A stretch of DNA of 64,000 nt from Henricia sp. BOLD:AAB3569 (GCA_037783545.1 JBBELK010000112.1:124001-188000), one strand, 5' to 3'. Positions 1 through 10,905 are shown, counted from the first letter of the stretch. Translations and numbers: made by a program. Notes: generated from the sequence alone by a model not told the origin.

Positions 1-878
1 GAACTTTCTATTTTGGAAAGATCGGCGATTGGGGGCTCATGCAATGCGGTGAGCGCAGCGCGAAAGTGTGATTTTTCCGCGATAGTGTGAACGTCCCTTT
101 AGTCGCCTCAATTACGCTTGTGCCTTATGTCACTATTACAATAACGAAAGCCATATACTTAAGATTTTAAACAAAGCTAATTGTGTATATTGTCACGCGA
201 TGTGCAATGATATTAAACTGTTTTATCTTGGCTTAAACTGCAAGTTCTATACACCACGTTAGTTTAATGCATTCGTATTCATGCCAGCACGGAGCCTGTT
301 TCCGTTTTGTCCAACCAATTTTGAGGACTCCATTTTTTTTTTATTATAATTAAACATAGATTTGTTTGGGTTCATTCTTCTGTTTAATTTGCCGCAAAGT
401 GCAATGACCACGTGGTGATATTCTGTCTCGGCAAAATGCAAAGACGAATTTAAAAATCAAAAGAAAGAGAAATGAATGGAACACGCCATCTATTGGTAGC
501 TTTATATAGTATATGTATCAATGCACAAAATGGCAAGAATAGGAAAGAAGAAATGCTTTTGTTGAATATTTTAATTTTTTAACCAGTCGACATTTTAAGG
601 TCTGGATCCTTTAGACAAGGATTCATATATAGGGAGACAAGGATTCGTAATGGACGAAATCAATGGCCTACACTTTACCATAAAAACAAAATTTCGTCTG
701 ACCTGAATATTCGTTTGCAGCAATTGCATATCGTGTATTTTTGGTTATCCTGCCGAGAGTGAAGTGCTCTGACAAAATTTGGATAAAATGGGGCTGAATA
801 ATCATATAATTTGCATAAAAGGAACCTCTTGTCTTTGTGTTCGGAAAAATATTTGAATTTCTAACTTTACCTTTTATC
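1..878. other. Non-coding, AT-rich, no recognised feature
   Basis: AT-rich sequence with only short chance open frames. No splice-bounded coding segment, repeat array or known element was recognised. Confidence 0.5.
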
Positions 879-1067
879 AAAGTTTAATCAAAACTTGCAA
901 GTTTCCTTTGTAATTAAGTTGACATTGAAATATTCATACAACGGCGTCATCGTGCATGACTGCACAAAGCTTCTGTGTGCTGAAAATTCCCACTCTCAGA
1001 TGGACTGGGTTCTTTTTTATATCAAAAAGTCGGAAACATTTTTGCGTTTCTTTTGTTGCTTGGTATA
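879..1067 (+). repeat. Dispersed repeat, partial MITE copy
   Basis: About 190 bp that aligns along its length, with scattered differences, to 30247-30435. It ends in the same TTTCTTTTGTTGC terminus. The left inverted terminus present in the 30.2 kb copy is missing here, so this copy is 5'-truncated. Confidence 0.65.
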
Positions 1068-1900
1068 GTTGACGCGCCATCAATGCATAGTTCCGAGATT
1101 GCCCAGTTAACCCCGCCCCTTAGATACTGCTGCCATGTGCTCACAAGCCATCGCAAACAAATTGCGACACACAGTACAACGTACAAAGCAACGGGACTCG
1201 GCATGGAAAGCACAGATTCATTGGAGAAAACTCAAAGGTATTTATGTTTTAGTGTCGACAGGTACCGTAGCACACACTGAGCAAAGGGCTAGTATTAAAT
1301 GCAGGGATGCCATATATTTATAAAAATGGATTTCCTACCTTTGAACAGCGAATCGCCCGACATTGAAACCAAAATTCACCCGGATCACCGCATACAACAC
1401 TGTACAAACTGTATGGGGCAGAAAATCGCGTGACGTTGTTGTGAGGCAATGCACTTTGACCTATATAGGCGCTGTCTGCTAGCTCTGTTGTGATTGGTCG
1501 GCGGGTTCGGCTTGATTGACAGGTCGGAACTATGGATGCATACGGAATCACTGATCTCTTACAGAAAATTTGAATAACCTTGTTTTGGATCAAAATGAAG
1601 TCATGCGAAGCCCCTTTAAAAGCCCCAAGTTCAAAGTGCCCCATACTTCACAACATGGTTAAACATTGAGGGGGCGGAGCAGACTAATTGTTCCCCCATT
1701 GTGTCTCAAACATCCAAGGAATGTTAAAGGAATTCCTTGCAAATTTTAGGGATGTGGGGAGCGGGTGGTTTGGTGCGTTAACAAAAAGGAATAGTGTGTT
1801 GAGGTATAGGGGCAGCAGGGAGGAGTCCCTTTGTCATATGTCGTGCTGGATATACACTGTAGGCCTACCTATGAAGCCTTTTCACACTACAGCCTCTCAA
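1068..1900. other. Non-coding, no recognised feature
   Basis: Unique-looking sequence between a MITE remnant and the minisatellite. Open frames here are short and overlap on both strands without family resemblance. Confidence 0.4.
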
Positions 1901-2401
1901 CCCGGGTCGAACTCGAACCCGGGTCGAACTCGAACCCGGGTCGAACTCGAACCCGGGTCGAACTCGAACCCGGGTCGAACTCGAACCCGGGTCGAACTCG
2001 AACCCGGGTCGAACTCGAACCCGGGTCGAACTCGAACCCGGGTCGAACTCGAACCCGGGTCGAACTCGAACCCGGGTCGAACTCGAACCCGGGTCGAACT
2101 CGAACTCGAACCCGGGTCGAACTCGAACCCGGGTCGAACTCGAACCCGGGTCGAACTCGAACCCGGGTCGGACTCGAACCCGGGTCGGACTCGAACCCGG
2201 GTCGGACTCGAACCCGGGTCGGACTCGAACCCGGGTCGGACTCGAACCCGGGTCGGACTCGAACCCGGGTCGGACTCGAACCCGGGTCGGACTCGAACCC
2301 GGGTCGGACTCGAACCCGGGTCGGACTCGAACCCGGGTCGGACTCGAACCCGGGTCGGACTCGAACCCGGGTCGGACTCGAACCCGGGTCGGACTCGAAC
2401 C
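1901..2401. repeat. 17-bp minisatellite made of B-box-like units
   Basis: About 29 tandem copies of a 17-bp unit. Two homogeneous sub-arrays abut near 2169: the first carries GAACTCGAACCCGGGTC and the second GGACTCGAACCCGGGTC. One 6-bp irregularity lies near 2100. On the minus strand the second type contains GGTTCGAGTCC, an exact match to the pol III B-box consensus GGTTCGANTCC; the first type differs at one base. The unit is also close to self-complementary. Since 17 is not a multiple of 3 and no unit has a stop, all frames stay open and give Arg/Thr/Glu/Pro/Gly repeats. These should not be called genes. Confidence 0.95.
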
Positions 2402-3067
2402 AACTTTATGACTATTTTTGTACAGTTGGTAGGTTACAAATTAGTCAATTTATATACTTTACATTATAAATCCACTAACACAACTTACTGTCCTGTTTCA
2501 ATTGTTACTAAAATTATTCTTGGTTGGTGAATTTCTCATTTTGAGGGCTAATGTGGTCTAACCAGGACCATACTTTAAATTGTCAGCAGTGGCGTACCGA
2601 AGATTTGGCTGTTTTGGGGGGAGGGTGCTATTCTTAAAATTTCTTTACAAATTGACAACCATTATTGGAGTATCCACCAAAGAGTTGGAGTATCCACAAA
2701 ATTATGCAGGAATTTCAAACCATTATTTCGTATTCCAAACGCGCTCGTGGTAAAAATCCTTATCAGTGGGGCACCCGGGGGGGGGGGGGGGGGGGGGGGG
2801 GGGGTTTGGTTGTCAATTTGTAAAGAAATTTTAAGAATAGCACCCTCCCCCCAAAACAGCCAAATCTTCGGTACGCCACTGCTGACAATTTAAAGTATGG
2901 TCCTGGTTAGACCACATTAGCCCTCAAAATGAGAAATTCACCAACCAAGAATAATTTTAGTAACAATTGAAACAGGACAGTAAGTTGTGTTAGTGGATTT
3001 ATAATGTAAAGTATATAAATTGACTAATTTGTAACCTACCAACTGTACAAAAATAGTCATAAAGTTG
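2401..3067. repeat. Long hairpin (inverted repeat) with poly-G loop
   Basis: Two arms of about 260 bp (2401-2660 and 2808-3067) are near-perfect reverse complements. The loop (2661-2807) includes an uninterrupted G run of about 30 bp. The inner part of each arm starts with AGTGGCGTACCGAAG, which looks like the terminus of a nested element. The left arm abuts the end of the minisatellite directly. Confidence 0.9.
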
Positions 3068-3186
3068 CAAATTTTAAAGATCCCAATTTGTTCTAAGTGG
3101 ATTCTGATAGAGGAAGACATGCTCTATCAAGTCATTTTCATTTCGTTGATTTTCGGAATGATACATTATTACAAAAATTGGGTCAA

Positions 3187-3221
3187 AGGTCACGATGACA
3201 TATTAAAGGTCACGGTGACCT
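3187..3221. promoter_or_regulatory. Tandem ERE-like inverted half-sites
   Basis: Two 20-bp-spaced copies of an AGGTCA inverted repeat with a 3-bp spacer. The second (3207-3221) is AGGTCACGGTGACCT, a perfect palindromic nuclear-receptor (estrogen-response type) site; the first (3187-3201) has one mismatch. There is no gene nearby, so function is unproven; this may be a chance tandem duplication. Confidence 0.4.
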
Positions 3222-3564
3222 ACTTTTCAACAAAAATATTTTTGACAACAGAATTTATTTGAGCATGCAATTCTCATTATTTTAATACCAAATTTGCATA
3301 TACTCGACGAAAATTGACATGGTTTTGACATATTTGTACCAAAAGAGTGGTATTTTACTCTAAAAATGTCAGATTTTTGTGGTGTCTGCCCTGAGCACAT
3401 AGTAGGTCGGATTGGGCTAAAAATTGGTGTGCATTCATTGCTCATGAAGACCTACAAGCACAGCAATTTTTATCAAAATCGGAAGACATCAGGTAAAAAA
3501 GTGCGTTGGTCTGACATGGAATGACCCACATCTGTAGCACGAAATCCAAAGAATTAAGGCTTAA

Positions 3565-4389
3565 AGGTACACACCGGCCTACTGTTTACATGATTTAGAG
3601 ATGTAGCAGCATTGACAATACTTTTTTGATGGTCGTTGTGAAAAAAATATCATCAAAATATCCCGTAATTTACTAAAGAAGTGCAAAATTAACAAAAACG
3701 GTCAAAAGACGGGTTATACGCTTTACCAGCCGTTGCAACTACGGGCGAGCCTCACGACTTTGACACAAAGATTCGCTCTTCTCCTACTTAGGATATCTCA
3801 AATTTTCTGCTCACGATTTCACTGGACAGCCCGGACGACCGAATAGGAATTTCCGTTTTTATTTGCCAGTTGGCATCATGTTTTGTCTTCACAAACGTAC
3901 ACCGGAACAACACACCCGGCCGTGTGTGGACTCAGGATATTTGCCGTGGTGCGCGGGGCAAATATCCTACACTCCACGGTAGCCTGCCGTAGCACGCGCT
4001 CGCTCCCGTTCTCCGGACTCTCGAAACAAACATTTATGTTCGAATTTTCATACATGTTCAACTTTGTTTCATACCTGTATAAATAGTCTCTCTTTTGTCA
4101 ATATCTTATAAATATTGGGGGTAAATTAGAGTTGAATTTGGTGCAGTTCTGCAGTAGAAAACATTCATGCGGCTGGACACAAAACTAACTCGCAAGACCA
4201 TGTGACTTTTCGGAACCAGAATCTGGTTCCGAAAAGTCACGTGACCTTGAATTTTTGAAAAATGCTCAAAAACGGCCAAATTTGACGGCGTCTTTTCACG
4301 ATATATCTAATTTACTCTGGAAAGCGCTTCAGAATAATGTATGGGTCTATTTCGAGCCCAAAATAGTCCAACAAAGCCGGTGTGTCCCT
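3565..4389. mobile_element. TTAA-flanked MITE, copy 1
   Basis: 825-bp element bounded by TTAA on both sides (3561-3564 and 4390-4393). Inverted termini are AGGTACACACCGGC on the left and GCCGGTGTGTCCCT on the right. A second copy lies at 48917-49743. The interior has a perfect palindrome around GGAACCAGAATCTGGTTCC (4203-4243) and no transposase. TTAA target sites are typical of piggyBac and Kolobok DNA transposons, so this is a non-autonomous relative of one of them. Confidence 0.8.
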
Positions 4390-4393
4390 TTAA

Positions 4394-5093
4394 CCAAGTG
4401 CAGCCAAGGCCGAGAACCGTTGCAGCAAAGCTAAGTGCAGCATTTCTGAGGATGTGGGCCCAGATTCCAATGGTCTTTATCAACCGTCAAGTGCACTCCA
4501 TGTACCAAAGTTCCGTGGCCGTTATCAACGCCCGTGGTGGCCACACACGGTATTGATTTGCATGCACCCCCAATACTGGGCATTTTATTATCCGACCCAC
4601 GAGAAAGCTCTTCCAAATCGTCATGTAGACTGTATGCTTGCAAAGACTGGGCTTCTACCGATGCGCCTAGTTCGCGTAAAGCCCAATTCATACTCGCTCG
4701 GCGACCTACGTGCGGAACGGAAATGTTGTCCGCCGAGTAGGGTCAAACGAGTTCAACAGTGCGCGGTCAGTATTAACTCTGCAGCGACTACACTCGGCGA
4801 AAGTGCGGCGAGTATGCGGCGAGTGAGTTCGGCGGAGAAGTATGAACCTAGCTTAATGCTATTTCCAAAGTGTATTATCAGGATAACTAAAAAAAACGTG
4901 ATGGTGGCATTGCTATCGAACTGCCGCACACCGACCTAAGCTACTAAACTAAAAGGCATGTCCTGGTTGGGCTCGTGGGTGATAACCACGTACAGAATAC
5001 CCCAAAAGCGAAACACAATGTCGTGGGCATTGGGTAATCTCTGGCATTTCCGCTGACATAACAGAAGACGAAACTGTTGAAGCCCTGAAAGAC
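4394..5093. other. Non-coding between two MITEs
   Basis: A 160-codon plus-strand frame (4454-4939) is open here but has no recognisable domain and overlaps open frames on the other strand. No feature is supported. Confidence 0.35.
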
Positions 5094-5686
5094 CATCCTC
5101 TTGCAACAGTGCCCCTTTAAAGCACTCCCTAACTCCTGCGTACAGTGGCCCTGTTGAAAAGGGCCCCATTTGGCGGTGGAACTAGCGACAGAAATCTTGT
5201 CGCCTCTACTGGACCAATCAGGACGCTTGCAGTGCATTATGCAGCACAATTGCAGGCATTCAAATGTAACGCGCGCAGATTGTAAACACCGTGCATGCAT
5301 GTGATACAATACTCGGTAATGCTGGCCGTTGTCCGCGTCGGCGATTGGCTGCTATTTAAAGAATACTGGGGAATCCGTTCCATTACATTCGTCAGCATGC
5401 ATCCCTGTTATTAATTTGAAAAACTGCGGAGTAAATAAAGTTCGTCGTTTGAAAGTTTGGTAGGAATGGGACAGTCATAAGGAACGGAACCCAATACAAT
5501 TTCTGGAAAGTATAGAAATTGTTTCTTTTCGGCATAACATGACCGAATTGATTAAATTACATCAAAATGACTCGGGCGTGAGTTGGCTCAAGACAACAGC
5601 CGGCTCGCTCCACAGATTTGCGTGTATTTCCTCAGGGTATTGTTACGTCGCTTTGCAGAGTGGAAATTCCCTGAGATCTCAGGATG
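5094..5686 (-). mobile_element. 593-bp MITE, copy 1
   Basis: Near-identical, in opposite orientation, to 26757-27350. Ends are CATCCT...AGGATG and an 8-bp target duplication TGAAAGAC flanks it (5086-5093 and 5687-5694). It has no coding capacity. Short inverted ends with an 8-9 bp TSD point to a hAT- or MULE-like non-autonomous DNA transposon. Confidence 0.85.
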
Positions 5687-5710
5687 TGAAAGACCAAAAC
5701 GTTACACATG

Positions 5711-5752
5711 CAAAACCACTCGTGCGAAAAATCAATGGGGATATGGAAAAGT
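5711..5752. repeat. 42-bp target-site duplication (left)
   Basis: Identical over 42 bp to 7071-7112. The two copies bracket LINE copy A exactly, so they read as its target-site duplication. Confidence 0.85.
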
Positions 5753-7070
5753 CTCTGTCTGTCTGTAATAATAATAATAATAGCAAAGCACTTATTAGGC
5801 GCACAATATCTGGAGGCCATTCAAAGGCGCCAGGTCAAGAAAGAAAGTCACTAGTTGTTGTGAAAAGCCTGGTGAAAAAGAAATGTCTTTAAATGACGTT
5901 TAAAGACAGAAAGATCACGTGTGGCTCTCAGCTCATCTGGCAAAGAATTCTAAAGACGGGGTGCATAACTAGAAAATGCCATATCCACATAGGTTACCAG
6001 ACGGGTTCTGGGGACATAGAGCGTGTTACCTGAGTGTTGACCTGAGACTCGGTCTCACTGTGCGGACTTGTAGCAAGTCTTGAATGTAAGATGGTGCATA
6101 TCCATGAAGGGCTTTAAATGTCAACAATGCAACTTTAAATTGAATCCTGTACCGTGTAGCCAATGAAGTTTGAGCAGAATGGGAGTTATGTGATCTGAAA
6201 TCCTTGAGCGTGTGAGTAATCGAGCGGCAGAATTCTGTACAGATTGGAGACATCCCTTATAAAAATGTCCCATGTGATTCCCATGGGATTCCCATGGTGT
6301 CCCATGGGAAACCCATTGGGTTATCAAAAACACCACGTAAGTTAAAGGGATCCCCATGGGATAATCCATGGGAATTTTATGGACGGCATGGGAATACCAT
6401 GGGAATTTGATGGGCGGCATGGGAATACCATGGGAATTTGATGGGCGGCATAGGAACACCATGGGAATTTGATGGGCAGGGTGGGAACACCATGGTGATT
6501 TTCTTAACAGCATGGGAACACCAAGAGAATTGGACAGACAACATGGGAACACCATGGGAATTGAACAGACAGCATGGGAACACCATGGGGGTTATGTAAA
6601 CAGCATGGGAACACAATGGGGATTTTCTGAACAGCATGGGAATTATTTAAACTGCATGGGGACACCATGGGAATTATCTGAACAGCTGTTCATTGCCGCT
6701 CGTGCAAATCAGAAGCAGTGATCGAAGTATTTTTTTTTATCAGTTCTCTCCGTGGTTCTTTTTTTTACGAAACATAATTTATGTAAATTCTTTACTTTTT
6801 CATGCGTGTCGGACCGGAATTTCAGCGTAGGCCTTAGTGTACTTTGTGGAAGACCCATGAGTAAACTATTACAGAAGTCAAGCCTAGATGAAATGAAGGC
6901 ATGTATGATCTGTTCAGCAGCAGACGACGTTATGAGCGTCCTGACAGCTGCAATGCGACGAAGATGCATGTAGGAGGATTGACAGACAGAGGAAACATGT
7001 TGGTTGAAGTTCATGATGCTGTCAAAGAGGACACCAAGATTGCGTGCTTCGGTGCAAGCTGTAACCCGGA
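5753..7070 (-). mobile_element. LINE copy A, CR1/L2-like, 5'-truncated
   Basis: Minus-strand 3' end of a non-LTR retrotransposon. It ends in an (ATT)n tail and an ACAGACAGACAG stretch at 5753-5785 and carries the 3' UTR seen in copies B and C. The C-terminal reverse-transcriptase region (HLRRIAA, FISSRLDFCNSLLMGLP) lies at about 6840-7060. It is cut at 7070, where the 42-bp TSD begins. A 580-bp insertion with a CATGGGAA minisatellite interrupts the ORF near 6257-6835. Confidence 0.88.
6257..6835. repeat. Minisatellite-bearing insertion inside LINE copy A
   Basis: Relative to copy C (13118-13801) this segment is extra. It replaces the smooth ORF transition between GLPQSTL and SVQNSAARLL. It contains many CATGGGAA and CCATGG motifs in a 30-36 bp imperfect tandem pattern (about 6270-6690). 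The same insertion sits at the same point in copy B. Confidence 0.8.
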
Positions 7071-7112
7071 CAAAACCACTCGTGCGAAAAATCAATGGGG
7101 ATATGGAAAAGT
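7071..7112. repeat. 42-bp target-site duplication (right)
   Basis: Right-hand copy of the duplication at 5711-5752. It continues into the integrase-like element, so LINE copy A inserted into that element. Confidence 0.85.
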
Positions 7113-7147
7113 ACGAAAGCCCATTAGCGCCAACAAAAACAATATTT

Positions 7148-7272
7148 CAAACTCGTTATTTCGACTTTCAAACTCGTTATTTCGACTTTCAAACTCGTTA
7201 TTTCGACTTTTAAACTCGTTATTTCGACTTTTAAACTAGTTATTTCGACTTTCAATCTCGTTATTTCGACTT
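7148..7272. repeat. 21-bp tandem repeat
   Basis: Six copies of a 21-bp unit built on AAACTCGTTATTTCGACTT, ending 18 bp before the start of the integrase-like reading frame. Its position suggests subterminal repeats of the transposon that carried that frame. Confidence 0.9.
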
Positions 7273-7290
7273 AAGTGATGTTGGAGCAAA

Positions 7291-7612
7291 ATGCCGTTGA
7301 CAGATGCTACTGACGCTAAGAAGTTTGCTCGTTTGTACTTTAATTTGGGATTAAGTTATAGCGAAATTCTGATATGTTTACTGGCAAACCACGACATTCT
7401 CATAAGTAAGCGGACTCTTCAACGCCTACTCAAAAAGCTAGGTTTGTTCCGTCGGAAAAGACATACAGACCTCGTGGAAGTTGCATGCTTCATTGAAGAA
7501 GAACTGCAGAAGTCTGGGCGCTTGCATGGCTACCGCTGGATGCATTTCAAATGCATCAAAAACGAGTTAAACACTAGCAGGGAAACAGTTCGACAGCTTG
7601 TTAGATTCCGAA
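7291..7612 (+). pseudogene. Truncated integrase/transposase-like N terminus
   Basis: About 107 codons from an ATG, with two helix-turn-helix-like stretches. They read as the DNA-binding front of an rve/IS3-like integrase family found in many marine animal genomes (LYFNLGLSYSEI, HGYRWMHFKCIKN, RETVRQL). The catalytic DDE core that should follow is absent: homology stops near 7612, where a minus-strand LTR-element fragment begins. Family assignment is from motif memory; an unrelated HTH protein is possible. Confidence 0.5.
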
Positions 7613-7617
7613 AGGGT

Positions 7618-8201
7618 AGCGGCCGGGGGAAGGTCGAGTCGGCTGGGGTGCCGCAGCGACCGGGGGTTGCTCCGAGGTGGTGCTATTACCCCCACGAACT
7701 GGCGGCTCCGACAGGGTGGACTCCGGCTGGGGTGCCACAGCGGCTGGGGGCGGCTCCGACTGGTCACCAGCCCCCTTCCACTCCCTCACCGTCCAGCTCG
7801 TTTTCGACTGTCACGGTCGCCACCCTCCCTGGTCGCCAGGCACAGTACTTGAGGTGACGTTGCCGCATGTCCTCCCGGTAGAACTTCCTCCCGCAACCGA
7901 ACAGGCATTCGAACGGCACCGTCGGGTGAAGAGCCGGGCATGCCGTTGTTTGGTGTCGCCTTAGGTTTCCCAACCTCGTGAACCGCTTGTCGCAGTGCCG
8001 GCATCGGAAGCGGCCCATCCTACAGATATTGGCGATGGCTCCCTGCTCTGCTTGGAGCGCTTCCCGGCCTCCGGCTTTCGCCTCTCTCCGGGCCTGCATT
8101 CGGCTCCCATCTGCTTGTCTCAGGGTCGGAGGCGGCGGCTGGAGGTCTGGCTTCCCGGGTCCATAAAGCTCGTAATAGATGCGTTCCGAAATTAGGCTCA
8201 C
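7618..8201 (-). pseudogene. Fragment of gag-pro/zinc-finger LTR element
   Basis: Homologous on the minus strand to parts of the element at 15687-20619. It reads from the protease region (SLISERIYYELYGPGKP) directly into the paired zinc fingers (FRCRHCDKRFTRLGNLRRH) and the Pro-rich tail. The middle (protease C terminus and linker) is deleted. Both edges are abrupt: the integrase-like frame ends at 7612 and LINE copy B starts at about 8206. No LTR is present. Confidence 0.8.
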
Positions 8202-8205
8202 CGTA

Positions 8206-10905
8206 TCTGGAGGCCATTCAAAGGCGCCAGGTCAAGAAAGAAAGTCACTAGTTGTTGTGAAAAGCCTGGTGAAAAAGAAATGTCTTTAAATGACGTTTAA
8301 AGACAGAAAGATCACGTGTGGCTCTCAGCTCATCTGGCAAAGAATTCTAAAGACGGGGTGCATAACTAGAAAATGCCCTATCCCCATAGGTTACCAGACG
8401 GGTTCTGGGGACATAGAGCGTGTTACCTGAGTGTTGACCTGAGACTCGGTCTCACTGTGCGGACTTGTAGCAAGTCTTGAATGTAAGATGGTGCATATCC
8501 ATGAAGGGCTTTAAATGTCAACAATGCAACTTTAAATTGAATCCTGTACCGTGTAGCCAATGAAGTTTTAGCAGAATGGGAGTTATGTGATCTGAAATCC
8601 TTGAGCGTGTGAGTAATCGAGCGGCAGAATTCTGTACAGATTGGAGACATATACCTTATAAAAATGTCCCATGTGATTCCCATGGGATTCCCATGGTGTC
8701 CCATGGGAAACCCATTGGGTTATCAAAAACACCACGTAAGTTACGTGCATGGGAATACCATGGGAATTTGATGGGCGGCATGGGAATACCATGGGAATTT
8801 GATGGGCGGCATGGGAACACCATGGGAATTTGATGGGCAGGGTGGGAACACCATGGTGATTTTCTTAACAGCATGGGAACACCAAGAGAATTGGACAGAC
8901 AACATGGGAACACCATGGGAATTGAACAGACAGCATGGGAACACCATGGGGGTTATGTAAACAGCATGGGAACACAATGGGGATTTTCTGAACAGCATGG
9001 GAATTATTTAAACTGCATGGGGACACCATGGGAATTATCTGAACAGCTGTTCGTTGCCGCTCGTGCAAATCAGAAGCAGTGATCGAAGTATTTTTTTTAT
9101 CAGTTCTCTCCGTGGTTCTTTTTTTCACGAAACATAAATTATGTAAATTCTTTACTTTTTCATGCGTGTCGGACCGGAGTTTCAGCGTAGGCCTTAGTGT
9201 ACTTTGTGGAAGACCCATGAGTAAACTATTACAGAAGTCAAGCCTAGATGAAATGAAGGCATGTATGATCTGTTCAGCAGCAGACGACGTTATGAGCGTC
9301 CTGACAGCTGCAATGCGACGAAGATGCATGTAGGAGGATTGACAGACAGAGGAAACATGTTGGTTGAAGTTCATGATGCTGTCAAAGAGGACACCAAGAT
9401 TGCGTGCTTCGGTGCAAGCTGTAACCCGGACATCACCTATATGAATATCAGACAAGTTGATTTTGTTTTTCAGTTGTTTAGAACAAATTAAAAGTACCTG
9501 GGTTTTGTGCGCATTAAATTTAAGAATGTTTGCAGCCATCCAGTGTTGAATGTCACGAATACAGATCTCTAACTTTTCCTGCGTGTTTGTGTCATCACCA
9601 GGGATACTAGGAGAAAATGTTGCGTATAATTGTGTGTCGTCTGCGTAGAAGTGATGCTGAATTCCATGGAGCCGCGCAATATGTCCTAAATGAGATGTGT
9701 AAAGTGTGAACAAAAGAGGCCCAAGGACTGAGCCTTGTGGAACACCACAGACAAGATTAGCATTGTCAGATTGAGTCCCTAAGACACGGACAGCTTGTAA
9801 CCGATGTTGTAGGTATGACTTAAACCAAGCAAGTGCTGTGCCTTGAATCCCGAATCTATGTTGTAGTCTACTGAGAAGGACATTGTGGTCTATGGTGTCG
9901 AAGGCCGCCGAGAGGTCGAGCAAGATCAGAATTACAGCTTTCTTTTGGTCAACAGCCAACATGATGTCATTATGGACTCTGACTAGCGCAGTTTCCACAA
10001 TGTGGAATTTAGTGTAGGCAGATTGCATTTCCTCTCGTAATGAATGTTGGGCAAGGTGGGTATTTAGTCTTGCTGCGACGACCTTCTCGACCACCTTCGA
10101 CAGAAATGACAAATTGGATATGGGCCGATAATTCCTAAGATCGTTCGGCTCCAGGGACCGTTTCTTAATTACTGGCGTGATAAGTGCTTTATTTAAAGAA
10201 TTTGGAACACGGCCAGAAGAAAGTGACACATTGATAATTTTCATGACCGGTTCGATGAGAACATCTGCGTTTTCCTTAACCATCTTAGTCGGAATGGGGT
10301 CTAAGGAGCAGGTCTTAGCTGGGGAAGATTTTATGATCTTAATCACTTCAAACTTAGAAACTGATGCAAATTCCGTTAACGGTGTGGCTTGAAACTCAGT
10401 CACTGGTGGGGTCGTTTCTGATTTCATAAATATTTGCTTCAAAGAAATCGGAGAACTCTGATACATCTCATCCAGGGATGAATAGGATGATGGAAGAGTC
10501 ATTTCCACCTTCCTATGCATCAAATGGTTGATAACCCGGTATAAATACCTTTGGTCACCTTCACAATCGCTGATTTTATCTAGATAAAATCGAGACTTAT
10601 ATTCATAAAATTTACTCTGCACTACGTCTCTTTGTGATTTAAATAATTGTCGATGAACATGGAGTTTTGTTTTACGCCAACGTCGCTCGAGTTGGCGCCG
10701 TTTACGTTTGGTACCACGGAACCTTGACCTTGTCGACAGCAACGCAAGTTTTTAATGGAGCATGAGTATCCAACAGATGGCACAAGACGGTGTTGTACTG
10801 ATTTAACAAAGTGTCCAAGTCATCAGGAGGATTAGTGACCAGTGTTGACGAAGCAATGTCTTGCTTGAGTGCCCTGGCATCTATGTTCTTTAACCTTCAG
10901 CCTTC
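8206..10905 (-). mobile_element. LINE copy B, CR1/L2-like
   Basis: Longest copy of the LINE family. Read on the minus strand it has the end of the endonuclease-RT linker (10743-10905, including LLDTHAPLKT), a long reverse-transcriptase frame, the 580-bp minisatellite insertion (about 8650-9195) and the 3' UTR. The (ATT)n tail is missing, and the 3' edge joins the zinc-finger fragment at 8201-8206. The copy is truncated 5' and frameshifted near 10742. Confidence 0.9.
8865..10742 (-). pseudogene. LINE reverse transcriptase ORF
   Basis: About 620 codons without a stop. Motifs in order: linker rich in Arg/Lys, then RT blocks NYRPISNLSFLSKVVEKVV, LLDLSAAFDTIDH, CGVPQGSVLGPLLF and the catalytic FYADDTQLY, then the thumb/C-terminal block FISSRLDFCNSLLMGLP. 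These are typical of the CR1/L2 group of the Jockey superfamily. The last about 70 residues come from the inserted minisatellite segment and are not LINE protein. No endonuclease is in frame, so this copy is not autonomous. Confidence 0.9.

Noticed and set aside
1901-2401. CRISPR array
   Set aside because: Direct 17-bp repeats with no spacers in animal DNA; it is a minisatellite.
1688-2530. 280-codon Arg/Thr/Glu/Pro/Gly-repeat protein
   Set aside because: The frame is open only because the 17-bp minisatellite has no stops in any frame on either strand.
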